The notes under the pieces are model-generated. The model did no database searches. It saw only the letters and a program-made list of their open reading frames with translations, and was not told where the DNA came from. Made by a program: the position numbers and the translations under genes. This document shows, one piece after another, positions 1-5,506 of a DNA stretch of 11,103 bases. Origin of the DNA: Nitriliruptoraceae bacterium (GTDB lineage Bacteria; Actinomycetota; Nitriliruptoria; Nitriliruptorales; Nitriliruptoraceae); the NCBI GenBank assembly GCA_007118045.1, contig SKTG01000458.1:1-11103 (forward strand). Reading direction: 5' to 3'. The first letter of the stretch is position 1; every line of letters starts with the position of its first letter.

Positions 1-131
1 ACTCGGCACGAACTCGGCGCGGTCGCGGCCTCGGCGGGGACGGAGCGGGGTCCCCGGGAGCGTTCGGAGGCGACGCCACGTGAGCCGCGCGCGGCGTACT
101 CGCGCTCGCGAGCATCACACCGGGCGGTCCA
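1..131 (-). other. Leader downstream of the FMN riboswitch; no confirmed gene
   Basis: This stretch lies between the 3' end of the FMN riboswitch and the left edge, so it should hold the expression platform and perhaps the start of the controlled gene. On the minus strand an ATG at 113-115 opens a frame that runs off the edge without a stop (at least 38 codons, beginning MLASASTPRAAH). It is rich in Pro, Ala and Arg and matches no riboflavin enzyme start that I know. The nearest AGGAG (135-139) is 19 nt away, too far for a normal ribosome binding site. Short inverted repeats occur at 35-56 (CGGGGA/TCCCCG arms) and 99-112 (CTCGCG/CGCGAG arms), but no T-run follows either. I therefore cannot tell a terminator from a translational switch, and the real start codon is probably beyond the edge. 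Confidence 0.35.
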
Positions 132-273
132 CGTCTCCTGCCATCCGGACTGTCACCGTCGGCCCCGGGATCGCACCGGGTCAACCGTCGTCGCATGCGG
201 ACGTCGCGTCGCACGCGCCGACGGGTCGCGGGCTGTCACCGCCGGCAGGGAGTTCCACCCGTCCCCGGAGACG
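132..273 (-). ncRNA. FMN riboswitch (RFN element)
   Basis: This RNA aptamer binds flavin mononucleotide and switches off riboflavin synthesis or uptake genes when FMN is plentiful. Read on the minus strand it shows the diagnostic RFN blocks in order. GGCGGTGACAGCCCGCGA sits at about 226-243, and GCCGACGGTGACAGTCC followed by GGATGG at 141-163. A GGGTGGAACTCCC block near the 5' end matches the GGGUGnAAUUCCC consensus, and CCCGGTGCGATCCCGGGG lies just before the GCCGACGG block. The closing stem P1 is a perfect 7-bp pairing of CGTCTCC (267-273) with GGAGACG (132-138). The 142-nt length is normal for the class. A possible -10 box (281-286) lies just upstream, so the aptamer would begin close to the transcript's 5' end. 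The controlled gene must be to the left, on the minus strand; in actinobacteria this is usually ribD, ribE or a riboflavin transporter. Confidence 0.93.
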
Positions 274-280
274 AACGTCC

Positions 281-286
281 AGTCTA
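281..286 (-). promoter_or_regulatory. Candidate -10 box for the FMN riboswitch transcript
   Basis: TAGACT on the minus strand fits the TANNNT actinobacterial -10 pattern. It sits 7 nt upstream of the first P1 base of the riboswitch, which puts the expected start site within a few bases of the aptamer's 5' end. I see no convincing -35 at 16-18 bp, so the call rests on the -10 match and its position. It lies in the 69-bp gap between the response regulator stop and the riboswitch, and would make the flavin locus a separate transcript from rpe and the regulator. Confidence 0.4.
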
Positions 287-342
287 CCCGCCGCGTAGGC
301 GGCCAGCGCACGCGGGGACGGACCGGCCACGGGGCGCGGCGC

Positions 343-1317
343 CTACGGCAGGTCGACCTCGATCTCGAGGCCGACGCCACCGTTGGGCGACCGCCGATCG
401 AACGCGTAGGTCGAGCCGCTGCCACCGCGGGACTTCGCGTAGCGCTTCATCTCCGTGGCGGTGGTGACCACCTCGCCGTGGTGTTCGAAGACGCGCCCGT
501 CGGTCGTGGCGATGCCGATCGAGAGCGACAACAGCTCGAAGCTCTGCGGGACGCCACGCCGGTCGGCCACCTCGATGGCTCCCGCCTCGCGGTCGGCCGG
601 GTCGTAGAAGGAGGGGGCCAGGGTGTCGAACCGCTCGCAGATCGCGCTGGCGGCGGCCTCCGCGTCGTCGGGGTGGCAGATCATCACGAAGTCGTCGCCA
701 CCGACGTGCCCCACGAACGCGGTCGGATCGTCCAGCTCGTTGCGGGCCTCCTGCAGCAGCGTGCCGAGCGAACGCAGGGCCTCGTCGCCGCGCAGGAAGC
801 CGTAGTGGTCGTTGAACGGCTTGAACTGGTCGAGGTCGACGTAGAGCAGCGCGAAGGGCTCGTCCCGCTCGAGCCGCTGCGTGAGGTCGGAGAGGATCGA
901 CTCGTTGCCGGGCAGGCCGGTCAACGGGTTGCGGGTCCGTTGCGTCTCCGCACGACGCAACGCCGAACGCAGCCGGGCGAGCAGCTCCTCGGCGTCGAAC
1001 GGCTTGGTCACGTAGTCGTCGGCACCGGCGTCGAGCCCGGTGATCGCATCGGTGCGTTGTGCCCGCGCCGTGAGCAGCAACACGGGCAGATGGCTGGTGC
1101 GGGTATCGGACCGCAGCCGGCGGAGCACCTCGAGGCCGTCCAGCCGCGGCATCATCACGTCGAGGACCACGACGTCCGGGCTCTGCGAGGTGGCCAGCTC
1201 GAGCGTCTCCACCCCGTCCCTGGCGGCGCTCACCTCGAACCCCTCGAGGTTGAGCGTCACCTCGAGGAACGCGCGGATGTCCTCGTCGTCGTCCGCGATC
1301 AGCACCCGGGTGCTCAC
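343..1317 (-). CDS. Response regulator with receiver and GGDEF domains
   Basis: A 324-residue cytoplasmic protein, probably a two-component output that makes or senses cyclic di-GMP. The receiver domain (about 3-120) has the acidic pocket D9/D10, phospho-acceptor D53 in VVVLDVMMP, T83 and K105 in VTKPF, so it looks phosphorylatable. The GGDEF domain (about 130-312) begins NPLTGLPGN, has DLDQFKPFNDHYGFLRGDEAL and ends with LSLSIGIA and an MKRYAKS...DRR tail. The signature is GGDDF (206-210) rather than GG(D/E)EF, and His replaces the usual Arg two residues before it. The substitution is conservative, so catalysis is possible but not assured. There is no EAL or HTH domain and no partner kinase in the window. 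The GTG start overlaps the rpe stop as GTGA (1314-1317), which suggests translational coupling. The domain assignment is firm; the enzymatic activity is inferred. Confidence 0.9.
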   Translation of the reverse strand: MSTRVLIADDDEDIRAFLEVTLNLEGFEVSAARDGVETLELATSQSPDVVVLDVMMPRLDGLEVLRRLRSDTRTSHLPVLLLTARAQRTDAITGLDAGADDYVTKPFDAEELLARLRSALRRAETQRTRNPLTGLPGNESILSDLTQRLERDEPFALLYVDLDQFKPFNDHYGFLRGDEALRSLGTLLQEARNELDDPTAFVGHVGGDDFVMICHPDDAEAAASAICERFDTLAPSFYDPADREAGAIEVADRRGVPQSFELLSLSIGIATTDGRVFEHHGEVVTTATEMKRYAKSRGGSGSTYAFDRRSPNGGVGLEIEVDLP

Positions 1318-2039
1318 GAGCGGGCCCGGTCAGGGGGCTCGGGGTCCCGCAGCGACCCGTGTCGCTCGCCATCCGCCATCGCCGCGCGCGCCGTGGCCAA
1401 GAGGTCCCGCACGGCGGCGGGACGGTCCGAGGCGCCGAACACCGATGAGCCGGCGACGAAGGTGTCGGCACCCGCAGCGGCCGCGGCGCCGATCATCTCC
1501 ACGGAGACGCCACCGTCGACCTGGATGCGGAAGCTCGCGCCCAGACGAGCTCGCCACGCCGCGGCTTCGCGCACCTTCGGGACGCAGTCCTCGCGGAACG
1601 CCTGACCGCCGAACCCGGGCTCGACGGTCATCACCAGGAGCATGTCGACGCTGGCGAGCAGCTCCTCGACCATCGCGAGCGGATGCGCCGGCTTGAGCGC
1701 GACCCCGACCCGAGCACCGCGGTCGTGGAGCTCGGCGATCAGGGCGCGCGGATCGTCGGTCACCTCGGGGTGGAAGGTGATCGACTCCGCACCGAGCTCG
1801 ACCAGCTGTGGCGCGTAGGTGTCCGGATCGGTGATCATCAGGTGACAGTCGAGCTGGCGGTCCGTCGCGCGGCGCAGGGAGGCCACGACCGGGTTGCCGA
1901 GGCTGATGTTCGGGACGTAGTGACCGTCCATCACGTCGACGTGGATCTCGTCGACCTCGGTGGCGACGGAGGCGACCTCCTCGCCGAGCCGGGCGAAGTC
2001 CGCGGCGAGGATCGACGGGGCGACGCGCAGCTCGCTCAT
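1314..2039 (-). CDS. rpe: Ribulose-phosphate 3-epimerase
   Basis: Interconverts D-ribulose 5-phosphate and D-xylulose 5-phosphate in the pentose phosphate pathway; a metal-dependent TIM-barrel enzyme of the cytoplasm. At 241 residues it is slightly longer than usual because of a charged C-terminal tail of about 20 residues (GERHGSLRDPEPPDRARS). Family motifs are all present: VAPSILAADFARL at the N terminus, HVDVMDGHYVPN with metal/catalytic H33 and D35, DCHLMI with H66, MTVEPGFGGQ for phosphate binding, IQVDGGV with catalytic D175, and AGSSVF. The frame stays open upstream as far as 2492, but homology begins at the ATG at 2037-2039, which has AAAGGA 8 nt upstream. The stop overlaps the start of the response regulator by 4 nt. 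It follows rsmB across a structured 262-bp gap, so it may have its own promoter. Confidence 0.97.
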   Translation of the reverse strand: MSELRVAPSILAADFARLGEEVASVATEVDEIHVDVMDGHYVPNISLGNPVVASLRRATDRQLDCHLMITDPDTYAPQLVELGAESITFHPEVTDDPRALIAELHDRGARVGVALKPAHPLAMVEELLASVDMLLVMTVEPGFGGQAFREDCVPKVREAAAWRARLGASFRIQVDGGVSVEMIGAAAAAGADTFVAGSSVFGASDRPAAVRDLLATARAAMADGERHGSLRDPEPPDRARS

Positions 2040-2047
2040 TCGCACAT

Positions 2048-2053
2048 CCTTTC
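2048..2053 (-). promoter_or_regulatory. Ribosome binding site of rpe
   Basis: AAAGGA on the minus strand, 8 nt before the ATG at 2039. It fixes the rpe start and rules out the longer upstream in-frame extension. Confidence 0.8.
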
Positions 2054-2110
2054 GTTGCCGTGCTCTCGGCTCACGCTCGCGAGCGCGCCGGCGGTGGACC
2101 GGCCTCGTCC

Positions 2111-2138
2111 GTGGTGAGCGACCAGTGGTGAGCGACCG
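2111..2138. repeat. 14-bp tandem direct repeat upstream of rpe
   Basis: GTGGTGAGCGACCA (2111-2124) is followed immediately by GTGGTGAGCGACCG (2125-2138), 13 of 14 identical. The pair lies 72-99 bp upstream of the rpe start codon. It may be a binding site for a dimeric regulator or a chance slippage duplication; nothing in the sequence decides between them. Confidence 0.6.
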
Positions 2139-2161
2139 GCACGTGTCGTGGCGGGCGGCGC

Positions 2162-2199
2162 CGTGCACGATCGATCTCGAGACCCCCCATCGTGCCACG
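2162..2199 (-). promoter_or_regulatory. Hairpin in the rpe upstream region
   Basis: Inverted repeat with arms GCACGAT (2165-2171) and ATCGTGC (2189-2195). It extends three more pairs outward (2162-2164 with 2197-2199) if one base at 2196 bulges, giving about 10 bp. The 17-nt loop contains the palindrome TCTCGAGA (2175-2182). There is no T-run, so it could be an mRNA leader structure or an operator rather than a terminator. Confidence 0.4.
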
Positions 2200-2223
2200 T
2201 GCCTGCCAGCCGGTCCGTGAGCG

Positions 2224-2265
2224 CCCGTCCGTGGGGCCGAGGCCGGGTCTGGCCCCTCGGACGGG
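2224..2265 (-). terminator. Terminator-like hairpin after rsmB
   Basis: A strong inverted repeat that begins 36 nt past the rsmB stop. The outer 8-bp stem pairs CCCGTCCG (2224-2231) with CGGACGGG (2258-2265); after one mismatch an inner 6-bp stem pairs GGGGCC (2233-2238) with GGCCCC (2251-2256), with a 12-nt loop. No T-run follows on the minus strand. Such U-less hairpins are often proposed as terminators in high-GC actinobacteria, so a stop or pause between rsmB and rpe is an inference. Confidence 0.5.
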
Positions 2266-2301
2266 GCCTCCTGGTCGTACGACCGGCCCCACGAGGACAC
2301 T

Positions 2302-3654
2302 CTAGCCGCCAGGGGCCTCGGCCAACGCCGTGCTCGGCCGGTCCCAGGTCGCGATGAACATCCCGTCGGTGTCGTCGGTGTCCGGCCACAGCTGACGACG
2401 CGAGCCGGGCAGCAGACCGAGACGCTCGGCCACGCGGTCCCCCGTGTCGGCCACCGCGTCGGTCTCCGCGGCCGTCCAGGTGCACACGGCATAGGTCAAT
2501 CGGCCACCAGGAGCGACCCGGTGGGCAGCGGCCGTGAGCAGCCGACGCTGGAGCGCAGCGAGCTCGTCCACGTCCTCAGGGCGCCGCCGCCACCGCACCT
2601 CCGGCCGGCGCCGCCCGGTCCCGAGCCCGGTGCACGGCGCGTCGAGGAGCACCACGTCGTAGGTCGCGTCGGCGGGTAGCGGCGCGTCGGTGGCGTCGCC
2701 GACCAGGACCTCGACCGCGAGCCCTTGCGCCTCGGCCGCTCCGCGCACGAGCTCAGCCCGGTGCCGATGCAGCTCGATCGCCGTCACCTGCCCCTCCGCC
2801 CCCGCGAGAGAGGCGAGGTGGGTCGTCTTGCCACCCGGTCCGGCACACAGGTCGAGCACGCGGGCACCGGCCGCCACGCCGGTCGCGTGGACCACGCGCA
2901 TCGACGCCTCGTCCTGTGGCACGGCACGTCCGTCCGCGACGACCGAAAGCTCGCGCGGATCCACACCGGGCGCGCGTACCGCCTCGGCCACGGCTCCGGG
3001 CTCCGCCGACAGCCCCGCGGCACGCAGCTCCTCGAGCACGGTCCCGCGGTCGCCCGTGACGCGCAGGGTGAGGCCCGGCGCCACGTCGTCGGCCAGCAGG
3101 ATCGAGCGGACACGTTCGGCCCCGAACCGCCCCAGCAGCTCGCGCACGATCCACGCCGGATGGCCCGTCGTCAGCGCCAGGTGCTCGACGGGGTCCTCGT
3201 CGATGCTCGGCCAGGGCAGGTCGCTGGCGCGTCGCGCCAAACCCCGCAGCACCCCGTTGACGAAGCCCCCGGCACCCTTCGAGCGGGCTCTCGGCACCTG
3301 TTCGCGAGCCAGGGTCACCGACGTCGCCACCGCCGCACGGTCGGGGACCTCGCTGACGAGCAGCTGCACCGCACCGAGCCGCAGGACCCGACGCAGGGCC
3401 GGCTCCACGTCCGACAGGGGGCGCGAGCACACGAGCGTCAACGCGGCGTCGAGCGTGCCTTCCCACCGCAGCGACTCGTAGGCGAGGTGGGCCGCGAACG
3501 CCCGGTCACGCGCGCCCGGCAGCGTCGAGATGGCGGCGGGCACCGCGACGTTCGACCAGGCCTGATCCTCGTCGACCGCACGCAGAGCCGCGAGCGCCGC
3601 CCGGCGCGCCGGCAACCCGGTCTCGCTCACCTCGGCCCGGACGGTCCCGCTCAC
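2302..3654 (-). CDS. rsmB: 16S rRNA (cytosine-5)-methyltransferase RsmB
   Basis: Methylates C5 of a cytosine in 16S rRNA (C967 in E. coli numbering) with AdoMet. The 450-residue length is normal. Residues of about 15-140 form the NusB-like RNA-binding domain (RRAALAALRAV, AHLAYESLRWEGTLDA, FVNGVLRGLAR). The Rossmann methyltransferase follows, with QDEASMRVV, the AdoMet loop DLCAGPGGKT (268-277), DAPCTGLG with C341 in motif IV and YAVCTW with nucleophile C391 in motif VI. Both cysteines of the two-cysteine RNA m5C mechanism are therefore present. The GTG start at 3654 overlaps the fmt stop (GTGA, 3651-3654), implying coupling. A second in-frame GTG at 3630 would give a protein 8 residues shorter; neither has a strong ribosome binding site, so I keep the overlapping one. 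It sits between fmt and rpe, as in many actinobacteria. Confidence 0.96.
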   Translation of the reverse strand: MSGTVRAEVSETGLPARRAALAALRAVDEDQAWSNVAVPAAISTLPGARDRAFAAHLAYESLRWEGTLDAALTLVCSRPLSDVEPALRRVLRLGAVQLLVSEVPDRAAVATSVTLAREQVPRARSKGAGGFVNGVLRGLARRASDLPWPSIDEDPVEHLALTTGHPAWIVRELLGRFGAERVRSILLADDVAPGLTLRVTGDRGTVLEELRAAGLSAEPGAVAEAVRAPGVDPRELSVVADGRAVPQDEASMRVVHATGVAAGARVLDLCAGPGGKTTHLASLAGAEGQVTAIELHRHRAELVRGAAEAQGLAVEVLVGDATDAPLPADATYDVVLLDAPCTGLGTGRRRPEVRWRRRPEDVDELAALQRRLLTAAAHRVAPGGRLTYAVCTWTAAETDAVADTGDRVAERLGLLPGSRRQLWPDTDDTDGMFIATWDRPSTALAEAPGG

Positions 3655-4580
3655 CTCGGGTCGCCGCCGAGCACCTCGTCGACGCGTGGCTGGTAGCCGT
3701 TGACGAAGGCGGCACCGTCCATCCGCGCCTTGCCCTCGGGCTGCAGCACCTCGAGCCGGACGGCCCCGTGGCCGCAGGCCACCACCGGACCGGCGCTGGA
3801 GGCCTCGAGCAGGGCACCCGGCGGTCCGTCACCGCTCGTGGGCACGGCGCGGAAGACCTTCAGCCGCTTGCCTCGGAACGTCGTGTGCGCCCCCGGCGCC
3901 GGGTCGGCGCTGCGCACGAGGCGGTCCACCTCCTCGGCGCTCGCACCGAAGTCGATGGCCACGTCCGTGGGCGTGATCTTCGGAGCCAGCGTGGCACCCT
4001 CGGCCGGCTGGGGCTCGGGACTCGCGCCGGCGACCAGCGAACGCAGCGACCGCAGCAGCACGGGCGCCCCGACCGTCGCCAGCCGGTCCAGCAGGGAGCC
4101 GGCGCTCTCGTCCTCCCCGATGGCGACCTCCTCGTGGTCCAGGACCGGTCCGGTGTCCATGCCCTCGTCGAGCACGAACGTCGTCACGCCGGTCGTGGCG
4201 TCCCCGGCGCGGATGGCGTGCTGCACGGGGGCGGCGCCGCGCCACCTCGGCAGCAGCGAGAAGTGCAGGTTGACGAAGCCGAGCCGGACCGCGGCGAGCA
4301 CGTCCGCGGGCAGCAACGCGCCGTAGGCCACCACCGCAGCCGCATCGAGGTCCAGGGCCCGTAGCTCGGCCACGATCTCACGCGGCTTGGCCGGCTGCCA
4401 CACCGGCAGGCCAGCCGCTCGGGCCGCCTGCTTGACCGGTGGGGGCACGGGGGTCCCGCGCCGGCCGCGCGACCGGTCGGGGTTGGTGATCACGACCGCG
4501 ATCTCGACGTCGTCGGCGGCGATCAGGGCCTCCAACGCCGGCACGGCGACGTCGGGGGTGCCGAGGAACGCGAGCCGCAT
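3651..4580 (-). CDS. fmt: Methionyl-tRNA formyltransferase
   Basis: Transfers a formyl group from 10-formyltetrahydrofolate to Met-tRNA(fMet) for translation initiation. At 309 residues it has the usual length. The N-terminal formyltransferase domain (1-190) starts MRLAFLGTPDVAVPALEAL and includes AYGALLP, the signature NLHFSLLPRWRGAAPVQ with catalytic N104 and H106, and DEGMDTGP with D142. The C-terminal tRNA-binding domain (about 205-305) contains APKITPTDVAIDF and RLVRSADPAPGAHTTFRGKRLKVFRA. AGGAGA lies just upstream of the ATG. It stops inside the rsmB start (4-nt overlap). It works against Def, its upstream neighbour, but a 226-bp gap with a tandem repeat separates them, where these genes often abut. 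Confidence 0.98.
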   Translation of the reverse strand: MRLAFLGTPDVAVPALEALIAADDVEIAVVITNPDRSRGRRGTPVPPPVKQAARAAGLPVWQPAKPREIVAELRALDLDAAAVVAYGALLPADVLAAVRLGFVNLHFSLLPRWRGAAPVQHAIRAGDATTGVTTFVLDEGMDTGPVLDHEEVAIGEDESAGSLLDRLATVGAPVLLRSLRSLVAGASPEPQPAEGATLAPKITPTDVAIDFGASAEEVDRLVRSADPAPGAHTTFRGKRLKVFRAVPTSGDGPPGALLEASSAGPVVACGHGAVRLEVLQPEGKARMDGAAFVNGYQPRVDEVLGGDPR

Positions 4581-4584
4581 GGCA

Positions 4585-4590
4585 TCTCCT
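4585..4590 (-). promoter_or_regulatory. Ribosome binding site of fmt
   Basis: AGGAGA on the minus strand; the AGGAG core ends 5 nt before the ATG at 4580. It supports independent, efficient initiation of fmt after the gap. Confidence 0.75.
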
Positions 4591-4679
4591 GGTGGCTACG
4601 AAGGGTGAACGGGACGCGAGGTCGTGGACGTCGGCGTCGGGATCGAAAGCAGCGCGCGTCGGTCGTCGCACGTCACCGG

Positions 4680-4776
4680 GACGGCGAGGTGGCGGGAACC
4701 GACGGCGAGGTGGCGGGAACCGACGGCGAGGTGGCGGGAACCGACGGCGGGGTGGGTGGACCGGACGGTGGGATGG
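4680..4776. repeat. 21-bp tandem repeat between def and fmt
   Basis: Three identical 21-bp units lie at 4680-4700, 4701-4721 and 4722-4742. Each begins GACGGCGAGGTGG and ends CGGGAACC. A fourth unit at 4743-4763 matches at about 16 of 21 positions, and a fragment (GACGGTGGGATGG) follows at 4764-4776. The array fills the middle of the 226-bp gap and ends 100 bp upstream of fmt. The remaining gap sequence shows no gene. The 21-bp period equals two helical turns, so the units face the same side of the DNA. That would suit an array of protein sites, but a simple minisatellite is equally possible. Confidence 0.85.
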
Positions 4777-4806
4777 CCGCTCGCGCGGACCGTGCGGTCG
4801 GATCGG

Positions 4807-5391
4807 TCACCGCGACCGGCGGCCGAGCAACAGGTTGCCGGGGGGCGCGGGCTTGTCGGGTTCGTCCAGTCCCTGTTCGAGGCGGTACTCGCGGATCGCG
4901 CGCAGCGCCGCGCGCCGATCGTGCTTGGCGAGGTGGTCGACGAACAGGATGCCGTTGAGGTGGTCCATCTCGTGCAACCACACCCGGGCGAAGAAGTCCT
5001 CGAGCTGCACGGTGTGGTCGTCGCCGGCGAGGTCCTGGTAGCTCACCTCGACACGGAGCGGGCGCTGCACGGGGTAGAACAGGCCCGGGAAGGACAGGCA
5101 CCCCTCGTCGCCGTCCTGCAGCTCCTCGGAGCTGTCGATCAGGGTCGGGTTGACGACGGCGCCACCGTGACGCGTGACGTCGCCGTCCTCGCCCTCGATC
5201 GGGACCTCCCACGTGAACAAGCGCTTGAGCACGCCGACCTGGTTGGCCGCGAGCCCCACCCCATCGGCGAGGCGCATCGTCTCGAGCATGTCCTGCGCCA
5301 GGGTGGCGAGGCGGCCGTCGAAGTCCTGTACGTCGTGGGCGCGCTGACGCAGCACGGGGTCACCGAAGATCCGGATCTCCATCTGGGCCAC
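4807..5391 (-). CDS. def: Peptide deformylase
   Basis: Metalloenzyme (Fe2+ or Zn2+) that removes the N-formyl group from new proteins, undoing the Fmt modification. The 194-residue protein has all three motifs: GVGLAANQ (44-51), EGCLS with ligand C98, and HEMDHLNG with ligands H140 and H144 and catalytic E141. An intact active site is therefore expected. A GTG at 5391 (MAQMEIRIFGDP) lies 5 nt after AGGAGG. The ATG three codons on, at 5382, would be 14 nt away, so I choose the GTG. A Pro-rich tail (DEPDKPAPPGNLLLGRRSR) extends past the catalytic core. The gene lies 115 bp after priA and upstream of fmt, the usual company. A weak TACCCT -10 box precedes it. Confidence 0.97.
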   Translation of the reverse strand: MAQMEIRIFGDPVLRQRAHDVQDFDGRLATLAQDMLETMRLADGVGLAANQVGVLKRLFTWEVPIEGEDGDVTRHGGAVVNPTLIDSSEELQDGDEGCLSFPGLFYPVQRPLRVEVSYQDLAGDDHTVQLEDFFARVWLHEMDHLNGILFVDHLAKHDRRAALRAIREYRLEQGLDEPDKPAPPGNLLLGRRSR

Positions 5392-5396
5392 GGCCG

Positions 5397-5404
5397 CCTC
5401 CTCT
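5397..5404 (-). promoter_or_regulatory. Ribosome binding site of def
   Basis: AGAGGAGG on the minus strand, 5 nt before the GTG at 5391 and 14 nt before the ATG at 5382. The spacing decides for the GTG. Confidence 0.8.
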
Positions 5405-5420
5405 CGGGTCTCGAACGACG

Positions 5421-5426
5421 AGGGTA
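5421..5426 (-). promoter_or_regulatory. Weak candidate -10 box for def
   Basis: TACCCT fits TANNNT and would start a transcript about 20-25 nt before the def GTG. No recognisable -35 accompanies it. It is the only -10-like site I found in the 115-bp gap after priA, so it is recorded with low confidence. Confidence 0.22.
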
Positions 5427-5506
5427 CGCCAGCCGTGGCGGGCCGATCATCCCCCTGCGGTCCCCCTCTGCGGCCAACCGGCTGGCATCCCCGGCGGTTC
5501 GTGCGG

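Noticed and set aside
478..1605. Plus-strand open frame of 375 codons opposite the response regulator and rpe
   Set aside because: Shadow of two well-supported minus-strand genes in GC-rich DNA; no ribosome site or recognisable domain.
2040..2492. In-frame N-terminal extension of rpe
   Set aside because: It has no similarity to the family, overlaps the rsmB 3' end and hairpins, and the ATG at 2039 has a good ribosome site and the canonical N terminus.
4680..4776. CRISPR array
   Set aside because: The 21-bp units are directly adjacent with no spacers, and there are no cas genes.
4673..4806. Peptide repeat SVPATSP encoded antisense by the 21-bp array, as an extension of Def or a small protein
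   Set aside because: Def stops at 4807 in another frame, and the repeat frame has no start of its own; the heptapeptide is a by-product of a DNA repeat whose period is a multiple of three.
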